DNA of 64,000 bases, taken from Gracilaria vermiculophylla (lineage: Eukaryota > Rhodophyta > Florideophyceae > Gracilariales > Gracilariaceae). The notes under the pieces were generated by a model that saw only the letters and a program-made list of their open reading frames with translations, was not told the DNA's origin and made no database searches. Below, one piece after another: positions 33,580-45,101 of the stretch (the first letter of the stretch is position 1; each line of letters opens with the position of its first letter). Made by a program: the position numbers and the translations under genes. Where the stretch lies: the NCBI GenBank assembly GCA_019155205.2, contig JAHNZQ020000181.1, positions 3,109,999-3,173,998 on the forward strand, read 5' to 3'.

Positions 33580-34613
33580 CGGACGTACCACGCCCCACTG
33601 AAGTGTATACTGTCCTTGAAGGATGCTTCCAGTCTCCTGGAGGAGAGGTTGCGACTACGCCTACTGGAGTACGAGTTCGAGGTCGTCCTCCGCTGTGGTA
33701 AAGGACACCGGACGACGTACGTCCCGTCGCGTATCTATACGAAGGGGGAAGATAAAACACCGTTGAGAGGCACTACCTCGTGTCTAGTCATCGAGAACGC
33801 CGACAGAAAAGGAGTATCCGAAGTGGAATGCTTGGAATGCTGTGAACCTGGAGGCACGTTTAGCGGACTCCCGAAGGTGCTTTCCCCCGTCGAAGAGGAA
33901 AACTAAGTTCTCCCAATCACCACAAAGAAGTTTCCGAAAGAATAGAGTACGGATACGTACTGCCGGAAGCACATTTCCACGGTGGGGAGGCTAACATCGT
34001 CATTTAATGTCGTCAGAGATAGTGTACTTGTACGCCGCGCTCCCCTGGACGGTGCTCTCCAAATGGTGATCCTATCTAGCATAAGGGCGTGGGTGCTGTA
34101 TCTATCGCACTTTCCTCGTCTTGCCAGGCACCCCGATAGGCCACGTATGTATTTCACCATGAGGATGGATTTTTATGAGCCACATATGGCTAATGAGGCT
34201 TTCCAAACGGTTGTGGATGGCCACTCGTGCGCCGCCAATCGGTAGAATACCCGCAACCACGGGACGCCGCTCACCCTGTGACCGCCTTCAGGACCTTTGC
34301 AGTTCGTAGCCATGGTCATTTTGGGATTTTTACCCAAGTCGGAGAGAGAGTACCGATTCATTTTTGTGATCAGCGATAGTGACTCGAAGATTAAATGCGC
34401 CATTCCGCGCCGGAGTACCACCGCAGCAGTATTTGCCGACAGGTTTCTGGAGCGTTGGGTGTATCCATATGGTATCCCATTGGTTCTCCCTATGCACAGC
34501 AAACTACAGCTTGCTGGAAAGCTATTCAACGACATTTCCAGAATGCTGGGGATGAAGCAGTTGTTTACTATTGCTTACCGCCCCCGAACCAACTGACAGG
34601 CAAAGACGTTTAA
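33580..34613 (+). pseudogene. G1 RNase H end and integrase, copy 2
   Basis: From 33580 the plus strand reads RTYHAPLKCILSLKDASS (RNase H RTDH-x-LKW block). LRLRLLEYEFEVV and GKGHRTTYVPSRI follow, the conserved RNase H/connection end. Integrase begins with LVRRAPLDGALQ and a zinc-finger-like HFPRLARH, then HSCAANR, FVAMVILGFLPKSE (first Asp now Val), YPYGIPLVLPMHSK (second Asp region, TDNG lost) and AGKLFNDISRMLGMKQLF with AYRP. Both catalytic Asp positions are replaced, so it is dead. Confidence 0.8.
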
Positions 34614-35133
34614 CAAAAAGCTCTCCTCAAGGTCAAAACACTACGTCTCCTTTCACCAGAAAAATTGAGACGCATACTTAGGCCCGATCACTTTTGCATA
34701 CATCCTACAAATTCATCGCTCTACGGGGACCGTTCTTTTCAATCTGGTGCTATTGCGCGTCCCATGCATTGCTGCTATCACATCACGCGCAACTGTGCAC
34801 TTGGCGAATAGGTCATAGGCATCAACAGCGGCTCAAGAAAAGCGCTCCATTTTTAGGCGATATGGAAACGCTTTCTTCCTCGCAAAAAAGAGACTCAATG
34901 CCTCGCAGAGGAGATACAAATAATATTTTGAACGGGAGGTGAAAGAAGGCCCTCCCCTGAAAAAAGGCGACGATTGTTTCCTCGAAAATTTTGGAGAGAC
35001 GTCCTGTGAACCGCCGGACGTTAAGCACAATTTAGCGCCAAACATCTCAGGGCCTTAGGACGTCCTTGGCGTCTACAAGGACACTTTTGCCATCGAGGTA
35101 AACGGGATCCGAGACGTCGTCTCCCGCGATCGT

Positions 35134-35520
35134 GTGACGAAATTCCCAATGCCTAGCCTGTCACTTATGCCCGTCATTCCACCTCAGGTACTGCCCGCGG
35201 ATATTTCTACTCTAACCACCTTAGGAGCGAAGACACCAATGGATACAGGAAATCCCACCAAATCTCTGGGAGGCCCCTTGTTGGAAGCCACAGACGCCAT
35301 CATGACCCCTCAAGGTGCTATCCTTTATGCGGTGAGCCAAATTGTCGCTCACCGACAAACCACTGTAGGACAACAGTACCACGTACGATGGAACGGGTAC
35401 ACCTCAAAAAATGACACAGAAAAACTCCCGGAACATATTTTAGAGAATACCCTCAGAGGATACCACGCCCATTTGGAGCGGAAACGCATTTCTGCGTATG
35501 CGTTTCCGTTTAAGAAAGGT
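35134..35520 (+). pseudogene. G1 integrase C-terminus with chromodomain, copy 2
   Basis: A plus-strand frame with DAIMTPQGAILYAVSQIV, then QQYHVRWNGYTSKNDTE and LPEHILENTLRGYHAH. The YHVRWNGY segment is the core strand of a chromodomain, as found at the end of chromovirus integrases, where it targets insertion to chromatin. It ends about 300 bases before the 3' end of the convergent antisense frame. Confidence 0.78.
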
Positions 35521-35799
35521 GGCGAAGCCCCAAAACGGAGTTGGTTTTCGTCCCCGGTTATCTTCCTCTCACCTGGAACCTTGTCTGTGGCCTCCCGGTC
35601 ACTGTTGCCCATTTTTTTATGCTCCCGCGGCGGCAATTTTCGTCGCTGTGCACTGTAACGCGGCCAACTAGTAACGCCACCACCCGTCGGGGAGCCGTAT
35701 CTCCACCTCGACGGTATTGTATTCTATCCCTACGCGAGATAAAGTCCATCACCGGGTTCCTTGGGCCTACTGGTCACCAAACTACGGCGCATATTTCGC

Positions 35800-37682
35800 T
35801 TACAGGCGATCCTTCGCTCTTAGAACATGGCTCTCAAATAACGCCGCCTGGTTCTCCTTGATGGCAGCCATCAAGACTCGGGCCGCCTCGGCCTTCTGAA
35901 GCTCTAGGACAAAGTTAGAAGCCTCACACAGAGCCTCTACAGGAGAAGTACGAGCCGGAAGGCCCTTCATTAGAAAAGTCTGCACGACCTCCTGGAAGTC
36001 AGTATAAAGATCCCCATAAGATAATTCGCCCAAAGGTAAGCTAGAAATGGAATCCTTTGTCTACGAAACAACAACCACCACAAGAGTCGTGGACGGCGGA
36101 TCGGCCAGGACAGTAGGCTCCCGAGCGGATTCTGTAGCCATGGTCGCCGCGGGCGGTGGGGTTGAGGATGGAGCAGTCGAAACTGGAGGTGACAGGCGCA
36201 CAGGAACTGGGACGCTTCTTGGGTAACGCCGAATAAGCGGCACCGGGACGCTTTGCAGTCGGGGTAGCAGCACCGGGACCGAAGTAGTCGGGACTGGAGT
36301 AATCTCATCGTTTTCCATAGGAGTCACATCGGCTACCACCGCGGAAGGACCCGGCATCGATGCTGGAGGCTGTGTCACGACCTCAGGGTGCGCAACCATG
36401 TCCTATGACGGACCTGTAACAAAATAGGCGAGCAAATCGCCGGCCAATTCACTATGGGACCATGAAAGGGGACATGTAGACATGGCACCTGAGAAACCAG
36501 AGAAGTTGTAAGGCGGTAAAAGGCCAGGTAAACTCGTCCGTCTTTGTCTCCATTAGGTCTCCTCACAATGAGATGAAACGTATACTTGCCATGGTCGTAC
36601 CAGGAACAACCTGGCGTATCCTTACAAAACACCTGCAGGTTGCGATTCAGCAGCATCTTCTCCTCGGATTTGCTCCGCGAGGTGCCCTGGACCAGATTCT
36701 GAATTCCTAAGCAGCGAGGGACCCGGATAATTGGCAGCGACAATGGGAGCAAACGTCCGGCGTTTGGATGTTGCCAGGAATACCAGTATCGGAGACCATC
36801 GCGACACCGAGTATAAGAAGTGACGCCCTCGTTCGCTGCCGGCAGGTAAGCTGCTAGGGTGCCGACCGCGAATTCTGTCGAGACCATCAACATAATGAAA
36901 CGTTGTAAGGAGTCATGTGGATCCAGAACCTCTGAGGTAGGATACGCGAACGTGATGGATGTCGCCAAAAAGAGGTGTAGGGAGATCCAATGGTCTCTCT
37001 TGAAGTCGTCCAAGTTACGGTAATAGTTTAGACGTTTCCCGGAAGGCATGTCATGGACCTCTGTGTTGTGCCAACCGTAGAAGTATCCGAAGGCGTTCCG
37101 CACTCGGATCTTGTCCGCCAGGTGCGTCCCCCCTCGGTTGCCATGGCGCCAGTACAGGCGATCGTAAAGAGGATCGAAGGGAAGCCCCGCAGGGATGGAG
37201 TTTACATCGGCGATGCTCTCGGGCCGCCACGCTCGCTGATGTGATCTTTCCCTGTGCAGGAGTAGTTGGAGTCGAGTCTGAATCTTGCGCTCTTCGGCAC
37301 ACCTGACTTAGGAATTTTCGCAGTGACCCACTATGGTCGAAGCATTATCACCGTGCCCTGGATTGTGAAGCCAGTGAGCGCGAAGGGCGTCCTCCCGGTT
37401 TCCTTTATTGTCGTTCCACGTGAACTCCCGTACGGCGTGGAACGTCATTGCCTTAAAGTACGATCCGAAACGATGAATGTGGTCCTCCACGGGACACAGA
37501 ACACTGATACGCCTGTAATGGGATGGCACAAAGACCCGCAGAGCACGGCGGTCGAAGTGCTCTCCCGGGCGAGGCGGCCTACCAGTGGAAGTGTGATACA
37601 CCTTAGGATTGGACGAAGAAAGAGGAGCCTTGGTCAAAGAAGTCATCCCGAAGGTGTAAATAGGCGAAGCAATGGAGACCAA
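35800..37682 (-). pseudogene. G1 antisense accessory ORF, copy 2
   Basis: Minus-strand pieces 37308-37682 and 36375-37103 share one phase; 36061-36399 and 35800-36033 share another, so at least one frameshift occurred. Homology with copy 3 spans the whole protein. An N-terminal part has VYHTSTG, RVFVPSH and CPVED. The central domain has GYFYGWHNTEVHDM, FAYPTSEVLDPHD and SYTRCRDG. A Pro/Val-rich linker (PVPLIRRYPRSVPVPVR) precedes a helical C-terminus (SPVEALCEASNFVLELQ, AAIKENQAALFESH). It has no similarity to gag, protease, RT or integrase that I can see, and no transmembrane run like an envelope protein. Function unknown. Confidence 0.7.
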
Positions 37683-38237
37683 ACGCGTTGAAGCACCAGG
37701 GGACGTGGACGGAATCTCAGAAGGGTGGAGGGGGGGCCCCGATATATGCCCCTCGAAGGTAGGAGTCCTGTCACGACTTCCGAGATGGATGCGCGAAGAG
37801 GATGTACGAAGGGGTACAGGCGAGAATACATGAGTCTTAGTGGGAGCAGGTTCATAGCAGACGGAAAATGACGACAGGGCAGGGTGTTAATGTATGAGTG
37901 AGTTGTCTCCAATGGGGATCGACGAGCGGACGCGAAGGTTTGGATGTTTCCGGAAAACGATCCTGAAGGAAATCGGAATGCCGGGCGCTAGCATCAGCGA
38001 GATACACGAAGAAAGAGTAGACGTAATTAATTCGAGAACATCTAGGGGCCCAAAATCGCCTAAAAAGAGAGACGCGAACCCGCGGTCGGTACGCCGCGCG
38101 GGGATGGGGAAGTACAGAGGAATTTCTGTATCAGAGAATTTGTGAATTTGCGGGAGGCTGCTCTGACATCAACACTGTTAGGAGCCGCTTAAAAATCGAG
38201 CAATGGAAAAATGCACCTCGGGGACGTGGTGCAGTTC

Positions 38238-38250
38238 AGGAAAGGGGGTA
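38238..38250 (+). other. Polypurine tract of G1 copy 2
   Basis: AGGAAAGGGGGTA directly before the LTR, the same site as in copies 1 and 3. Confidence 0.8.
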
Positions 38251-38799
38251 TAAAGTACAGTAGGTCCTAAGGTGATACTCTAGTGTGGCTTTACGTTGGG
38301 ATGTTCCTTAGAAAGGTTCCTATTCTATTAACGGAGCCGCGTGCTGCATTATCCGGCCCACTTGTGCTACAGTGGGAATGGGAGAATTCAATTTTTTTAT
38401 TCGGAAACTGGTGCAGGTAATTATTACAGTAGTTAGACCTGTCTAGGTGCGCTCCGGATACTGTGCTCAATCTGTCGGTCAAGCTTCACCTCTGGGGGAA
38501 GTCGACCAAGCACTCTTGAGTCTTCTTATACTTTTTTCCGCTTAAGAATCTTGTCCAACGTCTTGAGGTTTACAAGCCGCCGATTTACAGGTTGCCTCAC
38601 AGCAGCTCCTGTATAAGCATAGTACGCCCACTGAAACCAATTCTCCGCTTCGTGCTTGCGGACCCCCTTTCAGGATTCCCACGGCTCGTGACCGTAATAA
38701 CCGGAGAGCCCTTATAGGGACTCGCGTCTTTGGAGTCATCGAAAACTCCTAACCGACGTTGCGCGCTACCACCTGGAAAGCATAACTGAAGGTACCACC
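38251..38799 (+). repeat. 3' LTR of G1 copy 2 (549 bp)
   Basis: Aligns end to end with the other family LTRs. Its first bases (TAAAGTACAG) and last bases (GGTACCACC) are mutated from the consensus ends, and it is the most diverged LTR here, consistent with an old copy. Confidence 0.85.
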
Positions 38800-39191
38800 T
38801 TTAGAAATTCACAGCAAGGCGCATTTAAATACAGCAATACATCACTGTTACGTGCACTCACTATGGCATGGTACCGCACAATTCCACACTCTTGAGCGTA
38901 TAATTAACCCAGCTTCATGCACGTTTACCTTGTACGTCACTGTAATGGCATTGATACTACTCTAACCAACGCCTAGGTGCAACACTCCTATATCACGTAC
39001 ACGGGCAGCGTTTGCGCAGTAGTCGGCGTGATGTTTTAAGACATGCATCGTGATACGATATTAAATGCTGACAAACCCAGATTAAGATACATCGTATGAT
39101 TTATGCTAACTTGAAGCACTCAAATGAGCCAAAATCGTATCACAGGATGGCTGCTTCGCATCTGAGGGCCTTCTCTACATGTGGCCATACA
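38800..39191. other. Spacer between two LTRs, no gene seen
   Basis: About 390 bases without open frames or recognised motifs. Confidence 0.6.
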
Positions 39192-39196
39192 TCTTC

Positions 39197-39750
39197 TGTA
39201 GTACAGTGGCTCCTAATGGAAAAATGGTGGTGTGGCATTATGGCATAATATTCCTAAGGAGGGCTCATATTTTATTAGCAGGCCACGTGGTGCACAATTC
39301 TGCCCGCATGCGCTACAGTATCCCTAAGGAACGGTAGAAGTATTATTTATTTTAGTTAATTTATGTTGGTAATCACTACAGTAGTGAGACCTGCAGAGGC
39401 GGGCTCCCGGCTTGATACTTAATCTGCCGGTTGACCTCCACCTCTGCGGAAGTAAAGACAAGCACCCTTGAGTGTTCATCTACTTTTTCGGTTGGAGACT
39501 CTCGTAGATAATCCTCAGGTATCTAAGCCGCCTATCCCCAGATCGCATCATAGCAACGCCTGTAGGAGCATTGACCACCCAGTGAACCTCCCCCTCCGCT
39601 TGGTGTTTGCGGATCCTCTTTAAGAATTCCCCCGGCTCGCGACAGCGGATACCGGAGACCACCCTTAGGAGCACGCGCCTTTGGAGTCAACCAAAACTCC
39701 TAATGGACGTTGTGCTTTACTACCTCGAGAGAAGGGCTGATAGTACCACA
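39197..39750 (+). repeat. G1 solo LTR (554 bp), TSD TCTTC
   Basis: Starts TGTAGTACAG and ends GTACCACA with perfect direct repeats TCTTC at 39192-39196 and 39751-39755. There is no internal sequence, so it arose by LTR-LTR recombination of a full element. Confidence 0.95.
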
Positions 39751-39755
39751 TCTTC

Positions 39756-40154
39756 CATTGATGTACCTTGTCTGCTAACTTTTAAAGTCTTCTTTTTTTG
39801 AGAGTGAGGAATGACACCCGAGTCCGAGCTCAGTTCACACTCTTTAAAACTTTCTACGGATCAAAGTCACCCGTAACCTGTATATTCCGTACTTGAAAAC
39901 CGTGCAAGAAGTATGGTCAGATATGTAGAGGCTTCCTTCGCGCTTCTTACTACCTCTGTTTTTCTGAAATTTGGTTCAGTCTGGTCAATATTCTACCAAA
40001 TAATGACATCCTTTACGTTTATCTCCTGGTGAAGTTTTATCTGCGATTTTCCGCTTCTGTCATACTTTCTATCTCCATAACTTTTCTTGAGCCTAACATT
40101 AGTGTTGCATGATTCATAGCTTTCAAAAGCATTAGGACGAAATAATCTGACTGC
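39756..40154. other. No gene seen
   Basis: AT-rich spacer between the solo LTR and the piggyBac-like element. Confidence 0.55.
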
Positions 40155-40210
40155 TAGTGTCTCTCTGACAAGCGACCTAATATGAGGTCAAATGACCTCG
40201 TAAGTGGTCA
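40155..40210 (+). repeat. Left end: terminal repeat and two degenerate 18-bp palindromes
   Basis: TAGTGTCT at the tip, then CGACCTAATATGAGGTCA (40173-40190) and TGACCTCGTAAGTGGTCA (40193-40210). Both are degenerate versions of the palindrome that is perfect at the right end. Start-to-start spacing is 20 bases. Confidence 0.8.
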
Positions 40211-40607
40211 TTTTAATGACTTTGTAAATATGTGAAAACATTAAAACTTTTCCGTTTTTTTATTCGGATATCCTTATCATGTTATCAACGCCGGGAGCGC
40301 TGAACTGTTTCCACGAAACCCATGGGTGAATTGGGACTGCTACATCAATCAGACCCGTCAAAAACATTTGTAAACTATGACATCGTCCACAGATCCTCGC
40401 AGAACTGCTGGAACAACTGTCAACAGCGGCACTCGCCTGGTTACCAGTAACGTGGAATTTAAACGCTATTGTGAAACTTTGTGGATGTAAAAAACAGTCA
40501 GAGAAATAGTTCAAAAAGTTGATGTTCGCAGAACCAACAATCAAAATCTCACATTTTTAACGGTAAACTTCAGTTTACCTAATCGTGAGAAAGAAGTTAC
40601 TCTACCT

Positions 40608-42219
40608 TTGTCCAGTGTCATACTCGATACTGGTGTTCACGAGACCCTGCACTCTACAGAAGAACAAAATCATGCGATTGACCAGAGTGACATCGAAACT
40701 CTTGAATGTGAAGCTATTGCTACACCACCAAAAATCCAAAATTTGCAAGAGCAGCCAGATGATCGAAATCTGCATGCAATCCGCCAATCAACTATTGCTC
40801 ATGGTTGGAAATGAGAGACCTTTACGATTTTGAGTTCTCTGAATGATTTTATGCAAATGTATCAGTGGAAACTTATTGGCCCAACAGGAGATTTTATCTC
40901 TTCACGTTACGCTCATTCTGGAATGACTGCATTGCAGTTTTTTTTCTGGATGTTTCTCATGCATCATTTGGAATTTATCATAAGCAGAACAAATATTCGA
41001 CTAGAAAACAAAGGCGGTCGGAGGCCCTCAGGAGGAAAGGTGCTCAAAAGTTTCGGAGTTCATATTTTAATGACTCGTATTGAGTTTTCGAGGGGTTCTT
41101 TGGAGCATTGGGCCTTTTTCTAAGTTCATTCCACAACCTAAAATTGGGCTTGATATGTCACGAATCAGATTTGAATCGCTTAGAAGATGCATTTGTTTTA
41201 GTAGAAATGGTTTCACTGAAGAGCAAGGAATCGTAAGATGGTCCTTCATAGCCAATGTTGTGAAGGCGGTAAATAATCATCGCCATTTTTTTGTCAGGCC
41301 ATCACATACATTATGCGTTGACGAAAGAACGTCACGGTGGTACGGACTAGGAGGTCATTGGATTGATGCGCGGCTTCCTCATTATACAGAATTGGAAAGA
41401 AAGCCCGAAAATGGTCTCGAAAGTAAAGCTCTTTGTTGTGGACGAAGTGGTATAAAGCTGAATAATGAACTCAAAAACGATGCTAGTAGTCCGGAACAGG
41501 ATTTTGATTCCGATTATGCTCATGAAGAGGCTTTTCTACTCCGTTTAGTACAACCGTGGTTTGGATCAGATCGTTTGGTATGCGCTGAGTCTTTTTTTTG
41601 CATCCGTAAATACCTCTTAAGCACTCATGAAAAACGGGTTGAGATTTACTGGAGTAATCAAAAAATACTCTCGGGAACTTCCGATGAAACACTTATCTGA
41701 AATCATTTTAAGGAACAGAGGCCACTTATTATTTATGGCTTCAAAACGAAGCGTCCCCAATAGTGACATATTGGCCATATTATGGATGGATCGAGACAGA
41801 AAGTATTTTATTTCAACCTCGAGCACAGTTAATCCATATACTCTTATTGGTAAGGAGAGATGGAGACGAGAGGGAAGTATTTCTAAGAAAAGGGATTTGA
41901 GGTTGCAATTCATGAGATTTGTGATGAATATTACAAAACATGTTCAATGATCAATCGCCATAACAGATGCCGACAAAATGATTTAAATCTAAAAAAGAAA
42001 AAAATAGTGAAAGAGTGGTCATCTCGAGGCAGTTTTTTTCTTTTAGCAATTTGCATTGTGGATGCATGGAAACTGTATAAGGCAGCGATTGGAAGCAGGG
42101 GGGTTGAAAGTCCTCACCATTTTTACTGTCAGCTGGCTTATGAATTAATAGAAAATACTTGTGACACCATCGGTTTAATGAACAGAAATGAAACGGAAAA
42201 TGAAAATAATTATGAATAG
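40608..42219 (+). pseudogene. piggyBac-type (DDE_Tnp_1_7) transposase pseudogene
   Basis: Collinear plus-strand pieces: ECEAIATPPKIQNL and IRQSTIAHGWK (N-terminus); FMQMYQWKL, GMTALQFFFWMF and ISRTNIRLENKG; ILMTRIEFSRGSL; then 41080-41700 with MSRIRFESLRRCICFSR, LCVDERTSRWYGLGGHW (first catalytic Asp), ERKPENG and RLVCAESFF (Asp position now Glu). ILWMDRDRKYFIST and MINRHNRCRQ (third Asp region) follow. It ends with an ELIENT block near 42165. Frame changes occur near 40.82, 41.08, 41.64 and 41.95 kb. The family is common in oomycetes, algae and animals. Confidence 0.88.
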
Positions 42220-42951
42220 CAAATGTTTTCTGTCACTGGCTTTCATTTAATGCAAAGCAATAGAAGAAAGAAAACGAGAAACGAAATGATTAAAAAAGCG
42301 TTATATCAAGGACAATGCAAGTAGTGCAGAGATAACACGAAACCGAAGTTTTTATGTTCTGCCTGCTATTCAAGGAAAGAAAGAGAAGGGTGTTTATGTT
42401 ACTCTGGTACTAACAGAGATTGGTTCATGTAACAAAACGAGAAATCTCACGGCAATGTCAAGCGTAGCATCTAAATGAAATGTAAACAACGTTGAAAACT
42501 TTCTTTTAAGTATACGTCTATATTTCAATGCAGTTCTTGAGCAAAAGTTCTTTTACCTTAAGCCCAATATAAATTCAATACGCGTTATTTTAACTTGCTA
42601 GATTATTTAGAGTTTAGTACGGAACTGCCCCTTTAATAGATTTCACCTTATTCTATCCGCTCTTTATGTAGGTGTTGAAAACGTTTTCGGCGTTTAAACA
42701 TTTCTAGAATTCGTCGAACTCCCGAAGAAGATTTGGAGTTTTTTGAAACTCTGCGAGGTTCGAACTTAAGATTTGTTGCTCGTGTGTAGTCTGATATCCA
42801 CCGAGCTGCTTTGATCGCTCATGGCGTGGTCTATAACTATTTATTGTTCACAGACAATCCTAAAGAACAGGTTTCTAATTTTAAAATTTCCAAAATATGG
42901 GCTTACGGGTCAAATTTCTTGTTTAAATTTTAATTTTGCTCGATGGTGCGC

Positions 42952-43013
42952 TGACCTCATATGAGGTCAATTTGACCTCATATGAGGTCAGCACACTGGT
43001 TGGATAGACACTA
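42952..43013 (-). repeat. Right end: two perfect 18-bp palindromes and terminal repeat
   Basis: TGACCTCATATGAGGTCA occurs at 42952-42969 and again at 42973-42990, start-to-start spacing 21 bases. Then GCACACTGG leads to the tip AGACACTA (43006-43013). These are probable transposase binding sites. Confidence 0.85.
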
Positions 43014-43439
43014 CAAATTGACAGAGGTATTATATATTTTTCTTTTTAACGTTTCCCATCTATCTGGTCCTCACCTCGTTTTTCAATCTCGTACCTTGCC
43101 ACAGGGTTAACTTATCTCTCGCATTGCAACAGATTTTGAAATCCTATCTGGTATAATAGAGAATTTTCACTGTCTTCAGGATTTCAGCGGGGCATGCGCT
43201 TTGGAAAATTCTTTTTGGACATGCCTGATTTGCAATGGGACTATTTCCAGATGTTGTTACTACTGCTAAAGCCTTAATAAAGTAAAACTAGTATAATGAG
43301 AATAGCTTTTCATTTGTATTTATCCATAGAAAAGGGGTCACTCTGAAATAGACTTTGTTGCACCCTTAATAATATTTCAAAAGAAAAAACACTACTATCA
43401 TCAAAACATTTGTTACAGAGAACCTTATTTAATTCGGTG
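43014..43439. other. No gene seen
   Basis: AT-rich flank of the piggyBac-like element. No open frame of note. Confidence 0.55.
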
Positions 43440-44430
43440 TGTAAATATGTAGCGAACAACCTTTAGGGTTAAATGTATTTATATTTATGACATTTCATAA
43501 TTTTTCCTCTGTATGACAAAAGAAGTATTTGGAGTTGTGCAGTATTTAGATATATTAAAAAAATAGTGAGTATATTATATGCTTTCTAGATATTGAATAA
43601 GGTTTTCAAAAAATAAATGGAAAGAATAAATTCTTTTGAACATATGCATGGAACAGACATGTATATATAACTGGAAAAACGTTGCCTATAATAAAACAGG
43701 ACAGTACTTTTATTTTCCATCCTTTAGCATATTTCATTGTTTCGAAAGTGAGGGCTGTACGTATGAATGCACTGATAATTTGAAAAGTGTTTCAATAGAA
43801 AACTCTTCATTTACAGCATTTTGAAAAAACCAGTTTTAGTTCTAGTTAAATGATATTGCAAGCACGTCAAAGTACAAAAGGGACCCTTCCAGATATATCT
43901 TGAAATTTGTAATTCTACTGAGGTTCGCATTCAACTGTATGTCACCATGGGAAAACATTGAGTATGAGAAGTAGAACACTTTAACTGTTGGAAACCTATT
44001 CGAACTGAACCAATATTAATACACCTTTACAGTTACAGTTTACCCATGAGGTATAAAATTGTGTTTGAAAAATCATTTGGGAAACATTTTTCGGCGGTAA
44101 TGCAAAACTAAAAGACATTAATCATTTCTACATGTTTTCATTTTTTTAATCAGTTTTTAAGGTTCTTTGTATTTAATATATATTTTTAGTATGAGCATAG
44201 AAAACCTTACTTTAACAAATAAAAGAAGTTGTGAATTTTTTTAAAGCTCCAGCAGACAATCATTTTAAAGAAGCGTTTAGTACGACGTAGTGTACTCAAA
44301 AATGTAGACGATTCTAATCTTTTGCAGCTTCTAGAAAACAGTTTTTCAAACAGAATGTATCTAAAAATATATCCGTGCTTGTCTGTATTATGGTTTTGTC
44401 TCATTAGTCAATAAAAATGAAGTTGGTCGG
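43440..44430 (+). repeat. Duplicated non-coding block A, upstream of Cys-rich gene A
   Basis: Collinear with 51955-52925. Shared landmarks: TTTCCTC or TTCTCCTC, TTTGGAG followed by GTGCA and TATTT or TATCT, GCATATTT, an AAAGACCC/GAGATCC block, GGGAAAA or GGGAAAT, GCAGCTTC, TGTATCT or TGTTTCT, and GTCAATAAA followed by GATG or AATGAA and GGTCGGTT. Identity looks like roughly 60-70 percent by eye. The 62-codon frame inside (43636-43824) is not kept in block B, so the block is probably not protein coding. Confidence 0.65.
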
Positions 44431-45101
44431 TTTCAATAAAAAAAATCCCTAATTTTATCAAAACTGTTTTTAAGAAATTTTGCCGCATTATGTGTCTAAG
44501 CAGTAAAATATTAGTTGTAGTCATGGCAAATTTGAAAACGTAAAGCAGTCACTCAAATGCAAAACCCATGGGGACTTGGTACTTAATACAAATACTCCAT
44601 ATGATGTGTTGTAAACGCAATCAAACGTTTTTCGCTCGTAAACATGTCAGTCTGTCATGTAAGAAACCTGGAAAAGTCTTCGTAGTGTTCTGCAAAGAAT
44701 GGAAACAGTACCAACTGCTGTGCATCAACAAAAATGCATAATTCTATAGCAAAGTGTACGGCGCTTCTCTTAATGAAGTCATATGAAGAATGACGAGACT
44801 GTATGACTATAATATGATTCTTTTAGTTCTTTAGGGGTTCTTTTTCTCCGTACTAGAACAAATTTAATAATTTTTCCTTCCAGCTCATATAAAACTTATG
44901 CAGATACGGAGAAGAAAACTTGCAGACCCATATACCCTGGAACAAGAAGACTGTCCATCACTATTTAAACCGTTTTCGGCCCGGCATAAAATGACCGGCT
45001 GTCCCGATGTCCTTCTGTTTTCTTCCTTTCTACTATAATTCTAAACAAACTCTTTCTGCAATTATTTTGAAGCAATCAAAGTGGAGTACACGAAACTGAA
45101 A

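Larger units (their letters stand above)
32780..38799 (+). mobile_element. G1 Ty3/gypsy copy 2: no recognisable 5' LTR, internally deleted
   Basis: On the plus strand: decayed gag (32.79-33.33 kb), an end-of-RNase H fragment, integrase and chromodomain (to about 35.5 kb). Then comes the convergent antisense frame on the minus strand (35800-37682), a polypurine tract (38238-38250) and the 3' LTR. Protease, RT and most of RNase H are missing, so gag-side sequence runs almost directly into the RNase H end. No 5' LTR with the family ends was found upstream. Confidence 0.82.
40155..43013 (+). mobile_element. piggyBac-like DNA transposon (2.86 kb), inactivated
   Basis: It carries a decayed DDE_Tnp_1_7 transposase and matching ends: the left begins TAGTGTCT (40155) and the right ends AGACACTA (43013), an 8-bp terminal inverted repeat. 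Just inside each end lie two 18-bp palindromic sites. Classical piggyBac inserts at TTAA, but no TTAA flanks these ends, so the true termini may lie slightly outside or this lineage uses another target. Confidence 0.78.

Noticed and set aside
40155..43013. A pogo/mariner assignment for the 40-43 kb element because its tips start with TA.
   Set aside because: The transposase blocks (CVDE-x-x-SRWYG, ERKPENG, WMDRDRKYF, INRHNR) are those of the piggyBac-like DDE_Tnp_1_7 family.
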